Shown here: positions 1 to 5,558 of the stretch, piece after piece
Position numbering within the stretch: the first letter of the stretch is position 1
How the letters are laid out: the number at the start of each line of letters is the position of its first letter
Assembly (NCBI GenBank): GCA_028868335.1
Contig: JAGWUU010000206.1
Location: 1 to 5,639 of the forward strand
Direction of reading: 5' to 3'
Source: Sphingomonadales bacterium
GTDB taxonomy: Bacteria > Pseudomonadota > Alphaproteobacteria > Sphingomonadales > Sphingomonadaceae
DNA: 5,639 nt
Made by a program: the position numbers and the translations under genes
The notes under the pieces: generated by a model
The model's database searches: none
Seen by the model: only the letters and a program-made list of their open reading frames with translations
What the model was told of the DNA's origin: nothing

Positions 1-1
1 C

Positions 2-160
2 GGCACGATCAGCGGCGGGATGATCCCCAAGCTGGAAACCTGCATCCACGCGGTGGAAGCCGGGTGCGAGGCGGCGGTCGTGCTCGATGGGCGTGTGCCC
101 CACGCCATGCTGCTCGAAATCTTTACCTCGCGCGGCGCAGGTACGCTGATCCGCGCCTGA
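2..160 (+). CDS. argB: Acetylglutamate kinase, C-terminal end (partial)
   Basis: This is the last 52 residues of ArgB, the cytoplasmic kinase that phosphorylates N-acetyl-L-glutamate with ATP in the second step of arginine (ornithine) biosynthesis. The 5' part of the gene lies outside the window. The frame reads GTISGGMIPKLETC, then a helix, then EAAVVLDGRVPHAMLLEIFT and GAGTLI before a TGA stop. The GGM-PKL block and the VLDGRVPHA-LLE-F-GAGT-I tail are typical of the ArgB C-terminal region in the amino-acid kinase family. Nothing looks broken: the protein ends where the family normally ends. It is the first visible gene of a run of same-strand genes; an inverted repeat and the lipoprotein gene follow within 37 bases. 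The partial nature comes only from the window edge. Confidence 0.93.
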   Translation, partial: GTISGGMIPKLETCIHAVEAGCEAAVVLDGRVPHAMLLEIFTSRGAGTLIRA

Positions 161-163
161 CCG

Positions 164-181
164 TTCCGGTTGGCGCCGGAA
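164..181. repeat. Perfect 6-bp inverted repeat after argB
   Basis: TTCCGG (164-169) and CCGGAA (176-181) are perfect inverted copies separated by six bases, so the RNA could form a 6-bp hairpin with a 6-base loop just after the argB stop. No T-run follows; the next bases are the purine-rich ribosome binding site of the lipoprotein gene. It may be an mRNA-stabilising or processing hairpin, a weak attenuator, or chance in GC-rich DNA. The symmetry is seen directly; any role is inference. Confidence 0.4.
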
Positions 182-197
182 GCCGAAAGGAAGTTCC

Positions 198-725
198 ATG
201 CGTCCAGCGTCGGTTCAGCCGGGATTGATCGTTCTTGTCGCGGTTGCAGTTGGTGCGATTGCGCTTTCGGGTTGCGGCCGCGACGACGCCGCGCCGCAGG
301 AACAGGGCAGTGGCACGCCGTCCGCGCCTCCATCCGGCAAGTCCTCGCTCTCGATCCTCCCCAAGGCAGTCCCGCCCTCGATCTCGCGCGATCCGCAGGA
401 GGTGTTGCTATCGTGGGCCAAGGCGGTTTCGCTGAAGGACTGGCCCACGGCCTATGGCTATTGGGGCGAACATGGCAGCGCCAGCGGCCTGACGCTTGAT
501 CAGTTCACGGCAAGCTGGGGCAAGTTGCAGCAACCCGATCTGGAAATCGGCAAGGGCGTGCTGGAAGGCGCGGCGGGGTCGTCCTACTATTCGGTTCCGG
601 TCACGATCGTCGATGGCAAGCGGCGCATTCCCGGCGCGATCGTGTGGCGCCGTGTCAACGATGTCGACGGGGCCACGCCGGAGCAACTGCGCTGGCATAT
701 TGAAAGCGCAACACTGAAGCCTTAG
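198..725 (+). CDS. Small lipoprotein of unknown function
   Basis: A 175-residue predicted lipoprotein that I cannot assign to a characterised family. The N terminus has a type II signal: a hydrophobic stretch (about residues 9-23) ends in a lipobox LSGC with the lipidated cysteine at residue 26. The next residue is Gly, not Asp, which fits outer-membrane sorting by the usual rule. Residues 27-65 form a Pro/Ser/Gly-rich flexible linker. A compact domain of about 110 residues follows (from about DPQEVLLSWAKAV to the end), rich in aromatic residues: KDWPTAYGYWG, then SYYSVPVTI and a final LRWHIES strand. The alternation of a helix and strands could fit an NTF2-like (SnoaL-type) fold, but that is a guess. 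The ATG is supported by GAAAGGAAG at 185-193 and sits exactly before the signal sequence. It lies 37 bases after argB and 28 before yggT, so it is probably co-transcribed with both. Confidence 0.85.
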   Translation: MRPASVQPGLIVLVAVAVGAIALSGCGRDDAAPQEQGSGTPSAPPSGKSSLSILPKAVPPSISRDPQEVLLSWAKAVSLKDWPTAYGYWGEHGSASGLTLDQFTASWGKLQQPDLEIGKGVLEGAAGSSYYSVPVTIVDGKRRIPGAIVWRRVNDVDGATPEQLRWHIESATLKP

Positions 726-753
726 GTGCAGGCGCTCAAAGGGGAAATCTGCC

Positions 754-1050
754 GTGCTGCTTTATTCGATACTCGGTGCGATCGGCTATCTTATCTGGGT
801 GATCCGGATGGTGATCATCTGCCAATTTGTACTGTACCTGCTGATTGCCTTCAATGTTGTTGATACCCGCAATCGTTTTGTCAGCGGAATGTGGGATGCG
901 CTAAACGCGATCGTGGAGCCGATGGTTGCTCCGATCCGGCGCGCCCTGCCGGCGGTTGGGGGAATGGATTTTTCCTATATGGTTCTGATATTTGGCCTGT
1001 CGATCCTGTCCCATGTCGTCGCAACGGCGGCGCAGGCGGTATATCCATGA
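754..1050 (+). CDS. yggT: YggT family integral membrane protein
   Basis: A 98-residue inner-membrane protein of the YggT family. Two hydrophobic segments (about residues 5-32 and 72-94) flank a conserved loop. The diagnostic block is IVEPMVAPIRRALPAVGG-MDFS at residues 53-74, matching the family pattern of E-P-ll-PIRr-lP--GG-D-S leading into the second membrane helix. This is the one-repeat form; the E. coli protein has two such repeats in tandem. The family's molecular function is not settled; links to osmotic stress tolerance and to cell-division or envelope organisation have been proposed. The start is GTG at 754, chosen because AAAGGGGAAA (738-747) is well placed upstream and no better in-frame start exists. 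The stop overlaps the folD start as ATGA (1047-1050), which points to translational coupling. Confidence 0.9.
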   Translation: MLLYSILGAIGYLIWVIRMVIICQFVLYLLIAFNVVDTRNRFVSGMWDALNAIVEPMVAPIRRALPAVGGMDFSYMVLIFGLSILSHVVATAAQAVYP

Positions 1051-1943
1051 GCGCGACTGTGATCGACGGAAAGGCCTTCGCCGCCGGGTTGCGCGCGCGC
1101 GTCGCGGGTTTCGCGGCCAGCTTTGAACGGTCGGCCGGTCGCAAGGCGGGCCTTGCCGTGGTGCTGGTTGGCGAGGATCCGGCGAGCCAGGTCTATGTCG
1201 CGTCCAAGGCCAGGCAGACGGTCGAATGCGGCATGGCCAGCTTCGAATACAAGCTTCCCGTCGATACCGCGCAGACTGACCTGATCGCGCTGGTCGACCG
1301 GCTCAACGCCGATCCCGCGGTGGACGGAATCCTTGTCCAGTTGCCGCTGCCCAAGCACCTCGACGAACAGGAAGTCGTGGCGCGGATCAACCCTGACAAG
1401 GACGTCGACGGGCTCACCCCGCTGAGCAGCGGGCGGCTCGCGCTGGGTCAGCCGGGGCTGGTGCCGTGCACGCCGCTTGGCAGCCTGATGCTGCTCAAGG
1501 ACCGGCTGGGCGATCTCACTGGCCTCGATGCCGTGGTGATCGGTCGCTCGATCCTGGTCGGCAAGCCGATGGCGCAACTGCTGCTGGGCGAGAACTGCAC
1601 CGTCACGATCGCCCACAGCCGCACCCGCAACCTGCCCGAAGTGGTGCGCCGCGCCGACATCGTGGTTGCCGCGGTGGGGCGTCCGGAAATGGTCAAGGGT
1701 GACTGGATCAAGCCCGGCGCGACCGTGATCGACGTCGGCATCAACCGCCTGCCGCCCGAGGAGGGCAAGGCCAAGGGCCGTCTGGTGGGCGATGTCGCCA
1801 CGACGGAGGCGCTGGCTGTGGCCGGTGCGGTTACGCCGGTTCCGGGCGGGGTCGGGCCGATGACGATCGCCGTACTGCTGCGCAACGCGCTGGTCGCGGC
1901 GCACCGAAACGCCGGGGTGGCGTTGGCCGACGGAGCATTGTAA
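1047..1943 (+). CDS. folD: Bifunctional methylenetetrahydrofolate dehydrogenase / methenyltetrahydrofolate cyclohydrolase
   Basis: FolD, 298 residues, is a cytoplasmic homodimeric enzyme that interconverts 5,10-methylene-THF, 5,10-methenyl-THF and 10-formyl-THF using NADP, supplying one-carbon units for purine, thymidylate and fMet-tRNA synthesis. Length and residue numbering match the E. coli enzyme. Tyr50 and the catalytic Lys54 lie in YVASKAR, Gln98 in DGILVQLPLP (family signature 1), and Asp121 in DKDVDGLTP. The Rossmann dinucleotide-binding motif is VVIGRSILVGKPMAQLLL (163-180), with HSRT at 190-193. The second signature, PGGVGPMTI, is at 266-274. All key residues are present, so the enzyme should be active. 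The open frame extends to 891, but ATG 1047 is the correct start because it begins the family's N terminus (MSATVIDGKAFA) and overlaps the yggT stop by four bases. The Shine-Dalgarno sequence is poor, so translation probably depends on coupling to yggT. Confidence 0.97.
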   Translation: MSATVIDGKAFAAGLRARVAGFAASFERSAGRKAGLAVVLVGEDPASQVYVASKARQTVECGMASFEYKLPVDTAQTDLIALVDRLNADPAVDGILVQLPLPKHLDEQEVVARINPDKDVDGLTPLSSGRLALGQPGLVPCTPLGSLMLLKDRLGDLTGLDAVVIGRSILVGKPMAQLLLGENCTVTIAHSRTRNLPEVVRRADIVVAAVGRPEMVKGDWIKPGATVIDVGINRLPPEEGKAKGRLVGDVATTEALAVAGAVTPVPGGVGPMTIAVLLRNALVAAHRNAGVALADGAL

Positions 1944-1953
1944 ACACGCGCCA

Positions 1954-2643
1954 ATGAAGCGCGCGCTCCTTGGCCTTTCGGCCCTATCGCTGACCCTCTC
2001 TCCAGCCATGGCGCGTGATCGCGATCGCGGGCCGGGAACCGGCTATGCCAACCCCAGCGCGGTGATCGCCGCAGAGATCGCTTTTGCCAAGCTCGCCCGG
2101 GAAAAGGGCCAGTGGACCGCTTTTCGCGCCACCGCGACCAAAGATGCCGTGATGTTCGAGCCGCAGATGGTGCTGGCCGAGCAATGGCTCAAGGGCAAGG
2201 CCGATCCGGCCAAGGCGGTCGCCTGGCAGCCGCACCAGATCTGGGCAAGCTGCGATGGCAGCTATGCCGTCACGCGCGGGGCGTGGCAGCATGGTGACAG
2301 CACCGGCTATTTCACGACAGTCTGGCAGCGGCAGAAAAAGGGCGATTACAAGTGGATCATGGATCAGGGCGATGCCCTGCCGTTCCCGCTCGACGCGCCG
2401 GAAATGATCGCCGCCAAGGTTGCCGATTGCCCTGCGGGGTATCACGGCAAGCCTGGCAAGCAGCCCAAGCTGCCGCCTGCGCCGTTCGATCCGGCGCATC
2501 GTGCCGGCAAGTCCGATGACGGCACGCTGACCTGGGACGTCACCGTCGCGCAGGATGGCGCGCGGCGCTTCGTGGTGACGATGGCCAGCGGCGGCCAGCC
2601 TGTTACCGTGCAGGACCTGCAGGTCGACGCACCGGCGAAGTGA
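1954..2643 (+). CDS. Secreted protein, probable NTF2-like/DUF4440-type domain
   Basis: A 229-residue predicted periplasmic protein. A Sec signal peptide is clear: MKR, then a hydrophobic core, with likely cleavage after AMA at residue 20 (SPAMA/RDRDRG). The mature N-terminal domain (about 34-145) begins AEIAFAKLAREKGQWTAFRATATKDAVMF, the pattern of the first helices of NTF2-like proteins of the SnoaL/DUF4440 kind, and later has strands such as YAVTRGAWQ and YFTTVWQR-KGDYKWIMDQGD, as in that fold. Cys100 and Cys159 could form a disulfide. A proline-rich linker (170-182) leads to a C-terminal strand-rich segment. No catalytic motif is seen, and ligand and role are unknown. The start lies 10 bases after folD with no recognisable Shine-Dalgarno sequence; it is chosen because the signal peptide starts there. 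Probably co-transcribed with folD and marC. The fold call is inference from pattern. Confidence 0.85.
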   Translation: MKRALLGLSALSLTLSPAMARDRDRGPGTGYANPSAVIAAEIAFAKLAREKGQWTAFRATATKDAVMFEPQMVLAEQWLKGKADPAKAVAWQPHQIWASCDGSYAVTRGAWQHGDSTGYFTTVWQRQKKGDYKWIMDQGDALPFPLDAPEMIAAKVADCPAGYHGKPGKQPKLPPAPFDPAHRAGKSDDGTLTWDVTVAQDGARRFVVTMASGGQPVTVQDLQVDAPAK

Positions 2644-2647
2644 ACTG

Positions 2648-3280
2648 ATGCTCGACCTGTTCCTGTCTGCCTTCGTCACCCTGTTCGTGGTGATCGACCC
2701 TCCGGGCTGCGCCCCGATCTATGCCGGGCTGGTGACGGACGCGTCGTCACGCCAGGCCGCCTCGATGGCCGTGCGCGCCTGCCTGATCGCCGCCGCGATC
2801 CTGCTGGTGTTCGCGCTGTTCGGCGAACAACTGCTGGGCGCGCTGCATATCCAGCTCAACTCGTTCCGTCTTGCCGGTGGGATCATGCTGTTCGTCATCG
2901 CCATGGACATGGTGTTCGAAAAGCGCACCCAGCGCCGCGAGGAACGGGCGGAAAAGATCAGGGCCCACAACGCCCAGACGCCCGAGATCGACGACGTGTC
3001 GGTCTTTCCGATGGCCATGCCGATGATCGCCGGGCCCGGCTCGATCGCCACGATCATGCTGCTGATGAGCCGGGCGGAAGGTACACAGCAGACCCTGGTA
3101 ATCCTGGCTGCCACGGCGGCGGTGCTGCTTCTCACGCTCCTCGCCCTGATCGCAGCCCGCCCGCTGATGCGCCTGCTGGGCGCGCAGGTAGAGGCGGTGA
3201 TCACCCGCCTGCTGGGTGTGCTGCTGGCGGCGCTGGCCGCGCAATACGTGATCGACGGGGTGAAGGCGGTGCTGGGCTAG
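2648..3280 (+). CDS. marC: MarC family integral membrane protein
   Basis: A 210-residue inner-membrane protein of the MarC/UPF0056 family. About six hydrophobic segments are visible: residues 4-26, 41-62, 72-90, 119-140, 148-172 and 184-206. Family hallmarks are the N-terminal LFVVIDPPGCAPIY (residues 12-25) and the pseudo-repeat VSVFPMAMPMIAGPGSIATI (117-136). A charged cytoplasmic loop, EKRTQRREERAEKIR, lies at about 91-105. The name comes from the E. coli mar locus, but a role in multiple antibiotic resistance was not borne out and the transported substrate is unknown. The ATG is four bases after the previous stop, with only a weak GAAG at 2637-2640. It is the last gene of the + strand run and converges on the RcnB-like gene 18 bases away. 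The gene symbol is by family only. Confidence 0.9.
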   Translation: MLDLFLSAFVTLFVVIDPPGCAPIYAGLVTDASSRQAASMAVRACLIAAAILLVFALFGEQLLGALHIQLNSFRLAGGIMLFVIAMDMVFEKRTQRREERAEKIRAHNAQTPEIDDVSVFPMAMPMIAGPGSIATIMLLMSRAEGTQQTLVILAATAAVLLLTLLALIAARPLMRLLGAQVEAVITRLLGVLLAALAAQYVIDGVKAVLG

Positions 3281-3287
3281 CCCCGCC
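3265..3287. terminator. GC-rich hairpin across the marC stop, possible shared transcript end
   Basis: GGCGG (3265-3269) pairs with CCGCC (3283-3287) and GCT (3271-3273) with AGC (3279-3281), with one T-C mismatch between the two stems and a 5-base loop. The core also contains the perfect palindrome GGGCTAGCCC (3274-3283), which includes the marC TAG. The convergent RcnB-like gene ends at 3299, so this is the only hairpin in the junction and could serve both strands. There is no T-run on either side, so it is not a classical intrinsic terminator; it may stabilise mRNA ends or act with Rho. Function is inference. Confidence 0.35.
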
Positions 3288-3298
3288 GTCCCGCCCGG

Positions 3299-3754
3299 TC
3301 AGGGAACGATGATGTTGACGATCGCGCGGGTGATCGCGTCCACCACATAGACCCGGTCGTCACGGTACATGTAGCGATAGTCGCGGTTCTGCCCGTAGTG
3401 CGAGCGGTAATAGTCCGGCAGCCTGTCGTAAGGGGTATAATACCGGGTCCAGCCATCGGGAAGGCGGTCGCCCTTGCGCCATTGGCCGGGTGGAAGGCAG
3501 CCGGGGTTCTTCCTGGCGAGCCCGGGCGGGCAGCCCTGGCCACCCCAGCGATTGTCGGCATTGGCGTGCGACTTGCCGTGATGGCCGTGGCCCCTGCCGC
3601 GATAGCCGTCATCGTCGCGGCCACGCCCGCCATCGTCATAACGATCCTGGTCGTGATTGCCGTGGCCGTGGCCCGGCGGCGGATCGGCGAGCGCCAGGGT
3701 CGGGACTGCCAGCGCGAAAGCGGCAACACCAAGGACGGCGAGCTTGAGCGTCAT
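3299..3754 (-). CDS. RcnB-like secreted protein, His/Gly/Asp-rich
   Basis: A 151-residue predicted periplasmic protein. The Sec signal peptide (residues 1-23) ends ALA/DPPP. Residues 26-65 form a low-complexity, strongly hydrophilic segment rich in His, Gly, Asp and Arg (for example GRGHGHHGKSH) that could bind metal ions or stay disordered. A Cys-Pro motif follows, CPPGLARKNPGCLPPGQ (75-91), then KGDRLPDGW and a tyrosine-rich stretch. The C terminus, YRYMYRDDRVYVVDAITRAIVNIIV, matches the RcnB-like pattern Y-Y-Y-DD-YLVD--T-IV--I. E. coli RcnB is a periplasmic protein of nickel/cobalt homeostasis, but most RcnB-like proteins in alphaproteobacteria are uncharacterised, so metal handling is not established here. 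The start has a strong Shine-Dalgarno sequence, AAAGGAGAA on the minus strand (3769-3761), six bases upstream. It is probably transcribed from its own promoter in 3770-3841. Confidence 0.85.
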   Translation of the reverse strand: MTLKLAVLGVAAFALAVPTLALADPPPGHGHGNHDQDRYDDGGRGRDDDGYRGRGHGHHGKSHANADNRWGGQGCPPGLARKNPGCLPPGQWRKGDRLPDGWTRYYTPYDRLPDYYRSHYGQNRDYRYMYRDDRVYVVDAITRAIVNIIVP

Positions 3755-3800
3755 GTGCGGTTCTCCTTTGCCGGTGCGTCAATCAGAACAGAACAAACCC

Positions 3801-3816
3801 AAAAAGGCATCAGCCT
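3801..3816 (-). terminator. Short stem-loop plus T-run after the LON-domain gene
   Basis: Read on the minus strand, AGGC-TGAT-GCCT is followed directly by TTTT, about 25 bases after the stop of the LON-domain gene. This has the layout of an intrinsic terminator for the cnoX-LON unit, but the stem is only 4 bp (5 with a G-T pair) and the U-tract is broken by GGG, so it would be weak. The T-run also forms part of a candidate promoter for the next gene, so only one of the two readings may be right. Confidence 0.3.
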
Positions 3817-3828
3817 CGCAATTGTTCC
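3803..3828 (-). promoter_or_regulatory. Candidate EcfG-type promoter for the RcnB-like gene
   Basis: On the minus strand GGAAC (3828-3824) is followed after 17 bases by CTTT (3806-3803). The alphaproteobacterial general-stress sigma factor EcfG recognises GGAAC, a 16-17 base spacer, then CGTT, so the -35 element and spacing match exactly while the -10 element has one mismatch. Transcription would start near 3796, about 40 bases before the RcnB-like ATG, which is a reasonable leader. This is a pattern match only. Confidence 0.25.
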
Positions 3829-3841
3829 CCGATCGCGCGGT

Positions 3842-4447
3842 CTATTGCAACGTCACGCGCCCGTCGTCGCTGTCACGCCTGCCGAAGAACTGCATCAACT
3901 GGACCAGAAGCTCGCACCGAGCGGCGAGGCTGGGCGCTTCGAGCAGGGCCTGCTTGGCAGCGCCGTCGAACGGAGCGATCTGGCTGACTCCGTCAATAAG
4001 CGACTGGTCGTCGAGCCGGGTCACGGCATCCCAGTCAATCGAATAGCCCTGCGAATCGGCGAAGCGCCGCGCCTCGCGTTCGAAACCGGCGCGCTCAACC
4101 GGGGAGAGCGCGGCGCCATCGTCATCGCCCAGCAGTTCCCCTTCGACCTGACGGAACGGGGTCGCGGCGTCGATTTCGTGCAGCACGCGAAATCGCGCCT
4201 CGCCTTCCAGCACGATGTTGAAGCGCCCGTCGTCCAGCGCCTCTACCTCGCCGATCTTGCCGATGCAGCCGATCGCGAAAAGCGGGGCGCCTTCTTCCGG
4301 CCGTTGCGGCTGAATCATGCCGATGCGGCGATCGCGCGCCAGGGCATCCTTGATCATCGCCCGGTAGCGCGGCTCGAAGATGTGCAGCGGCAACTGCAGG
4401 CCGGGAAACAGAATCGCGCCGGGCAGGGGGAAGATCGAAATACGCAT
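3842..4447 (-). CDS. LON peptidase substrate-binding domain protein (no protease domain)
   Basis: A 201-residue cytoplasmic protein formed almost entirely by the N-terminal substrate-binding domain of Lon protease. The start, MRISIFPLPGAILFPGLQLPLHIFEPRYR, is the classic LON-domain opening (FPLP-A-LFPG--LPLHIFEPRYR-M). GRFNIVLEGEARFRVL at about residues 74-89 is the second characteristic block, and a helical tail follows (about 115-190). The AAA+ ATPase module and the Ser-Lys protease domain of full Lon are absent, as is usual for this family, so it cannot be an ATP-dependent protease itself despite frequent annotation as one. Substrate or partner binding is the likely role. The open frame extends upstream to 4579, but ATG at 4447 is right: it opens the domain and has GGAGAG (4460-4455) seven bases upstream. 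Only 17 bases separate it from the thioredoxin-TPR gene, so the two form an operon. Confidence 0.93.
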   Translation of the reverse strand: MRISIFPLPGAILFPGLQLPLHIFEPRYRAMIKDALARDRRIGMIQPQRPEEGAPLFAIGCIGKIGEVEALDDGRFNIVLEGEARFRVLHEIDAATPFRQVEGELLGDDDGAALSPVERAGFEREARRFADSQGYSIDWDAVTRLDDQSLIDGVSQIAPFDGAAKQALLEAPSLAARCELLVQLMQFFGRRDSDDGRVTLQ

Positions 4448-4464
4448 GGGCTGGCTCTCCGCGC

Positions 4465-5364
4465 CTAGCCGAACAGGATCAGCGAAAGCCGCCGCCGCGT
4501 CGCCGCGACCCACGGGTCCTCCAGACCGACCGCTTCGAATATCTGGAGCAGCTTGGCCCTGGCCGCGCCCTCGTTCCACTCGCGGTCGGTAGCGATCATC
4601 GCCAGCAGCGTATCGGCGGCCGAATCGCGATCGCCGGCAGCAAAGGCACCCTCGGCATAGGCCAGTTGAGCCTCCATGTTCGCCGGACTGGTATTCGCGG
4701 CGGTGCGCAGGGCGGCAAGCTCAGCGTCCTCGGGGCGGCTTCGGGCCAGATCGAGCGCGGCGGCGGCGCGAAGCATCTCGGGGTCTTTGCCAAGCGCTTC
4801 GGGCGCGGCGGCAAGGATCGCCGCAGCCTCGTCGAGCGCGCCGGTCTGGACCAGGGCGCGCACCTGTCCGCCCGTCGCCGCCGCGCTGTCAGGGGCAATC
4901 TCCGCGATCTGGGCGAATATGCTCGTCGCCCGCGCGCCGTCACCTTCGGCCAGGGCGGCTTCTCCCATAGCCAGCAGCGGAGCGATGTCCTGCGCCGGTT
5001 CGCCGCCGGGTTTGATTGGAAGCTGGGCAAGCAACTGGTCGAGCGTCGTCTTCAACTGGCTTTCGCTGCGGGCATTGGTGAGGTCTGCAACCGGCTGGCC
5101 CTGGAACAGCGCATAGACCGTCGGGATCGAGCGCACCTGGAACTGCGCGGCGATGAACTGCTCTTCATCGACGTTGATCTTGGCAAGGGTCACGCCCTTG
5201 TCGGCATAGTCCGCCGCCACCTTTTCCAGAACCGGGGTAAGCGCCTTGCACGGCCCGCACCACTCGGCCCAGAAATCGAGGATGACCAGCGAATGCATCG
5301 ACGGCTCGACCACCGCCTTGCGAAAGCGATCGACCGCCTTCTGTTCATCGAGGTTGAGGCCCAT
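4465..5364 (-). CDS. cnoX: Thioredoxin-TPR chaperedoxin, CnoX (YbbN) family
   Basis: A 299-residue cytoplasmic protein with an N-terminal thioredoxin domain (about 8-116) and a C-terminal helical TPR-like region (about 125-299, with Ala-rich helix pairs such as LLAMGEAALAEGD). This architecture and length match CnoX/YbbN, which holds unfolding proteins during oxidative stress and passes them to GroEL or DnaK. The active site LDFWAEWCGPCKALTPVL has both cysteines (Cys36, Cys39), and the cis-proline loop RSIPTV is at 79-84 (Pro81). E. coli CnoX lacks the full CxxC, so this protein should also keep thioredoxin activity, as reported for the alphaproteobacterial form. The ATG at 5364 has no Shine-Dalgarno sequence nearby. 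An in-frame TTG at 5373, three codons upstream (giving MATMGLNL), has GGAG seven bases before it and may be the true start. The frame stays open to 5595 by chance through the tRNA. First gene of the pair with the LON-domain protein. Confidence 0.93.
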   Translation of the reverse strand: MGLNLDEQKAVDRFRKAVVEPSMHSLVILDFWAEWCGPCKALTPVLEKVAADYADKGVTLAKINVDEEQFIAAQFQVRSIPTVYALFQGQPVADLTNARSESQLKTTLDQLLAQLPIKPGGEPAQDIAPLLAMGEAALAEGDGARATSIFAQIAEIAPDSAAATGGQVRALVQTGALDEAAAILAAAPEALGKDPEMLRAAAALDLARSRPEDAELAALRTAANTSPANMEAQLAYAEGAFAAGDRDSAADTLLAMIATDREWNEGAARAKLLQIFEAVGLEDPWVAATRRRLSLILFG

Positions 5365-5373
5365 GGTCGCCAA

Positions 5374-5558
5374 AGGGGAAACTCCATCGCAATTCGGATT
5401 GTTTGCGCCAATGTGGGCCTTCGGCGCCATTTGTGAAGGGAGAAACCGCGCGCGGCGCACAAAGGCACTTTTCCCCTTGGCAAGCCCATGGGCCGATGCT
5501 AACGGCGCGCCTCCACCCCGATCCACCGCTGCACAAGCACAGGATCGCAGGCGTTCGA
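5374..5558. other. Divergent intergenic region between cnoX and tRNA-Gly
   Basis: About 185 bases without a convincing gene. It must hold the cnoX-LON promoter (minus strand) and may hold the tRNA promoter (plus strand). The best plus-strand candidate is TTGGCA (5477-5482), 17 bases, then TAACGG (5500-5505), a moderate -35 with a poor -10 match. Small palindromes occur (GCCCATGGGC at 5484-5493 and CCGCGCGCGG near 5450) but are unremarkable in GC-rich DNA. I see no riboswitch, operator or small RNA that I could defend. Confidence 0.4.

Noticed and set aside
170..499. Second plus-strand open frame overlapping the lipoprotein gene
   Set aside because: Its translation is Arg/Gly/Cys-rich with no motif, while the 198-725 frame has a clean signal peptide, lipobox and ribosome binding site.
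891..1046. N-terminal extension of FolD by 52 residues
   Set aside because: It overlaps yggT in another frame and lacks family similarity. FolD numbering matches E. coli only with the start at 1047.
975..2009. Long minus-strand open frame of 344 residues opposite folD
   Set aside because: It lies fully opposite a gene with all FolD active-site residues. Its translation is Arg/His/Gln-rich without domain features, as expected for the antisense shadow of a GC-rich gene.
3398..4468. Plus-strand open frame of 356 residues across the RcnB-like and LON-domain genes
   Set aside because: It is antisense to two well-supported genes with good ribosome binding sites and known domain patterns, and has no recognisable motif of its own.
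4666..5436. Plus-strand open frame of 256 residues opposite cnoX
   Set aside because: It shadows the thioredoxin-TPR gene, whose WCGPC site and fold pattern are unambiguous. It has no credible start site or domain.
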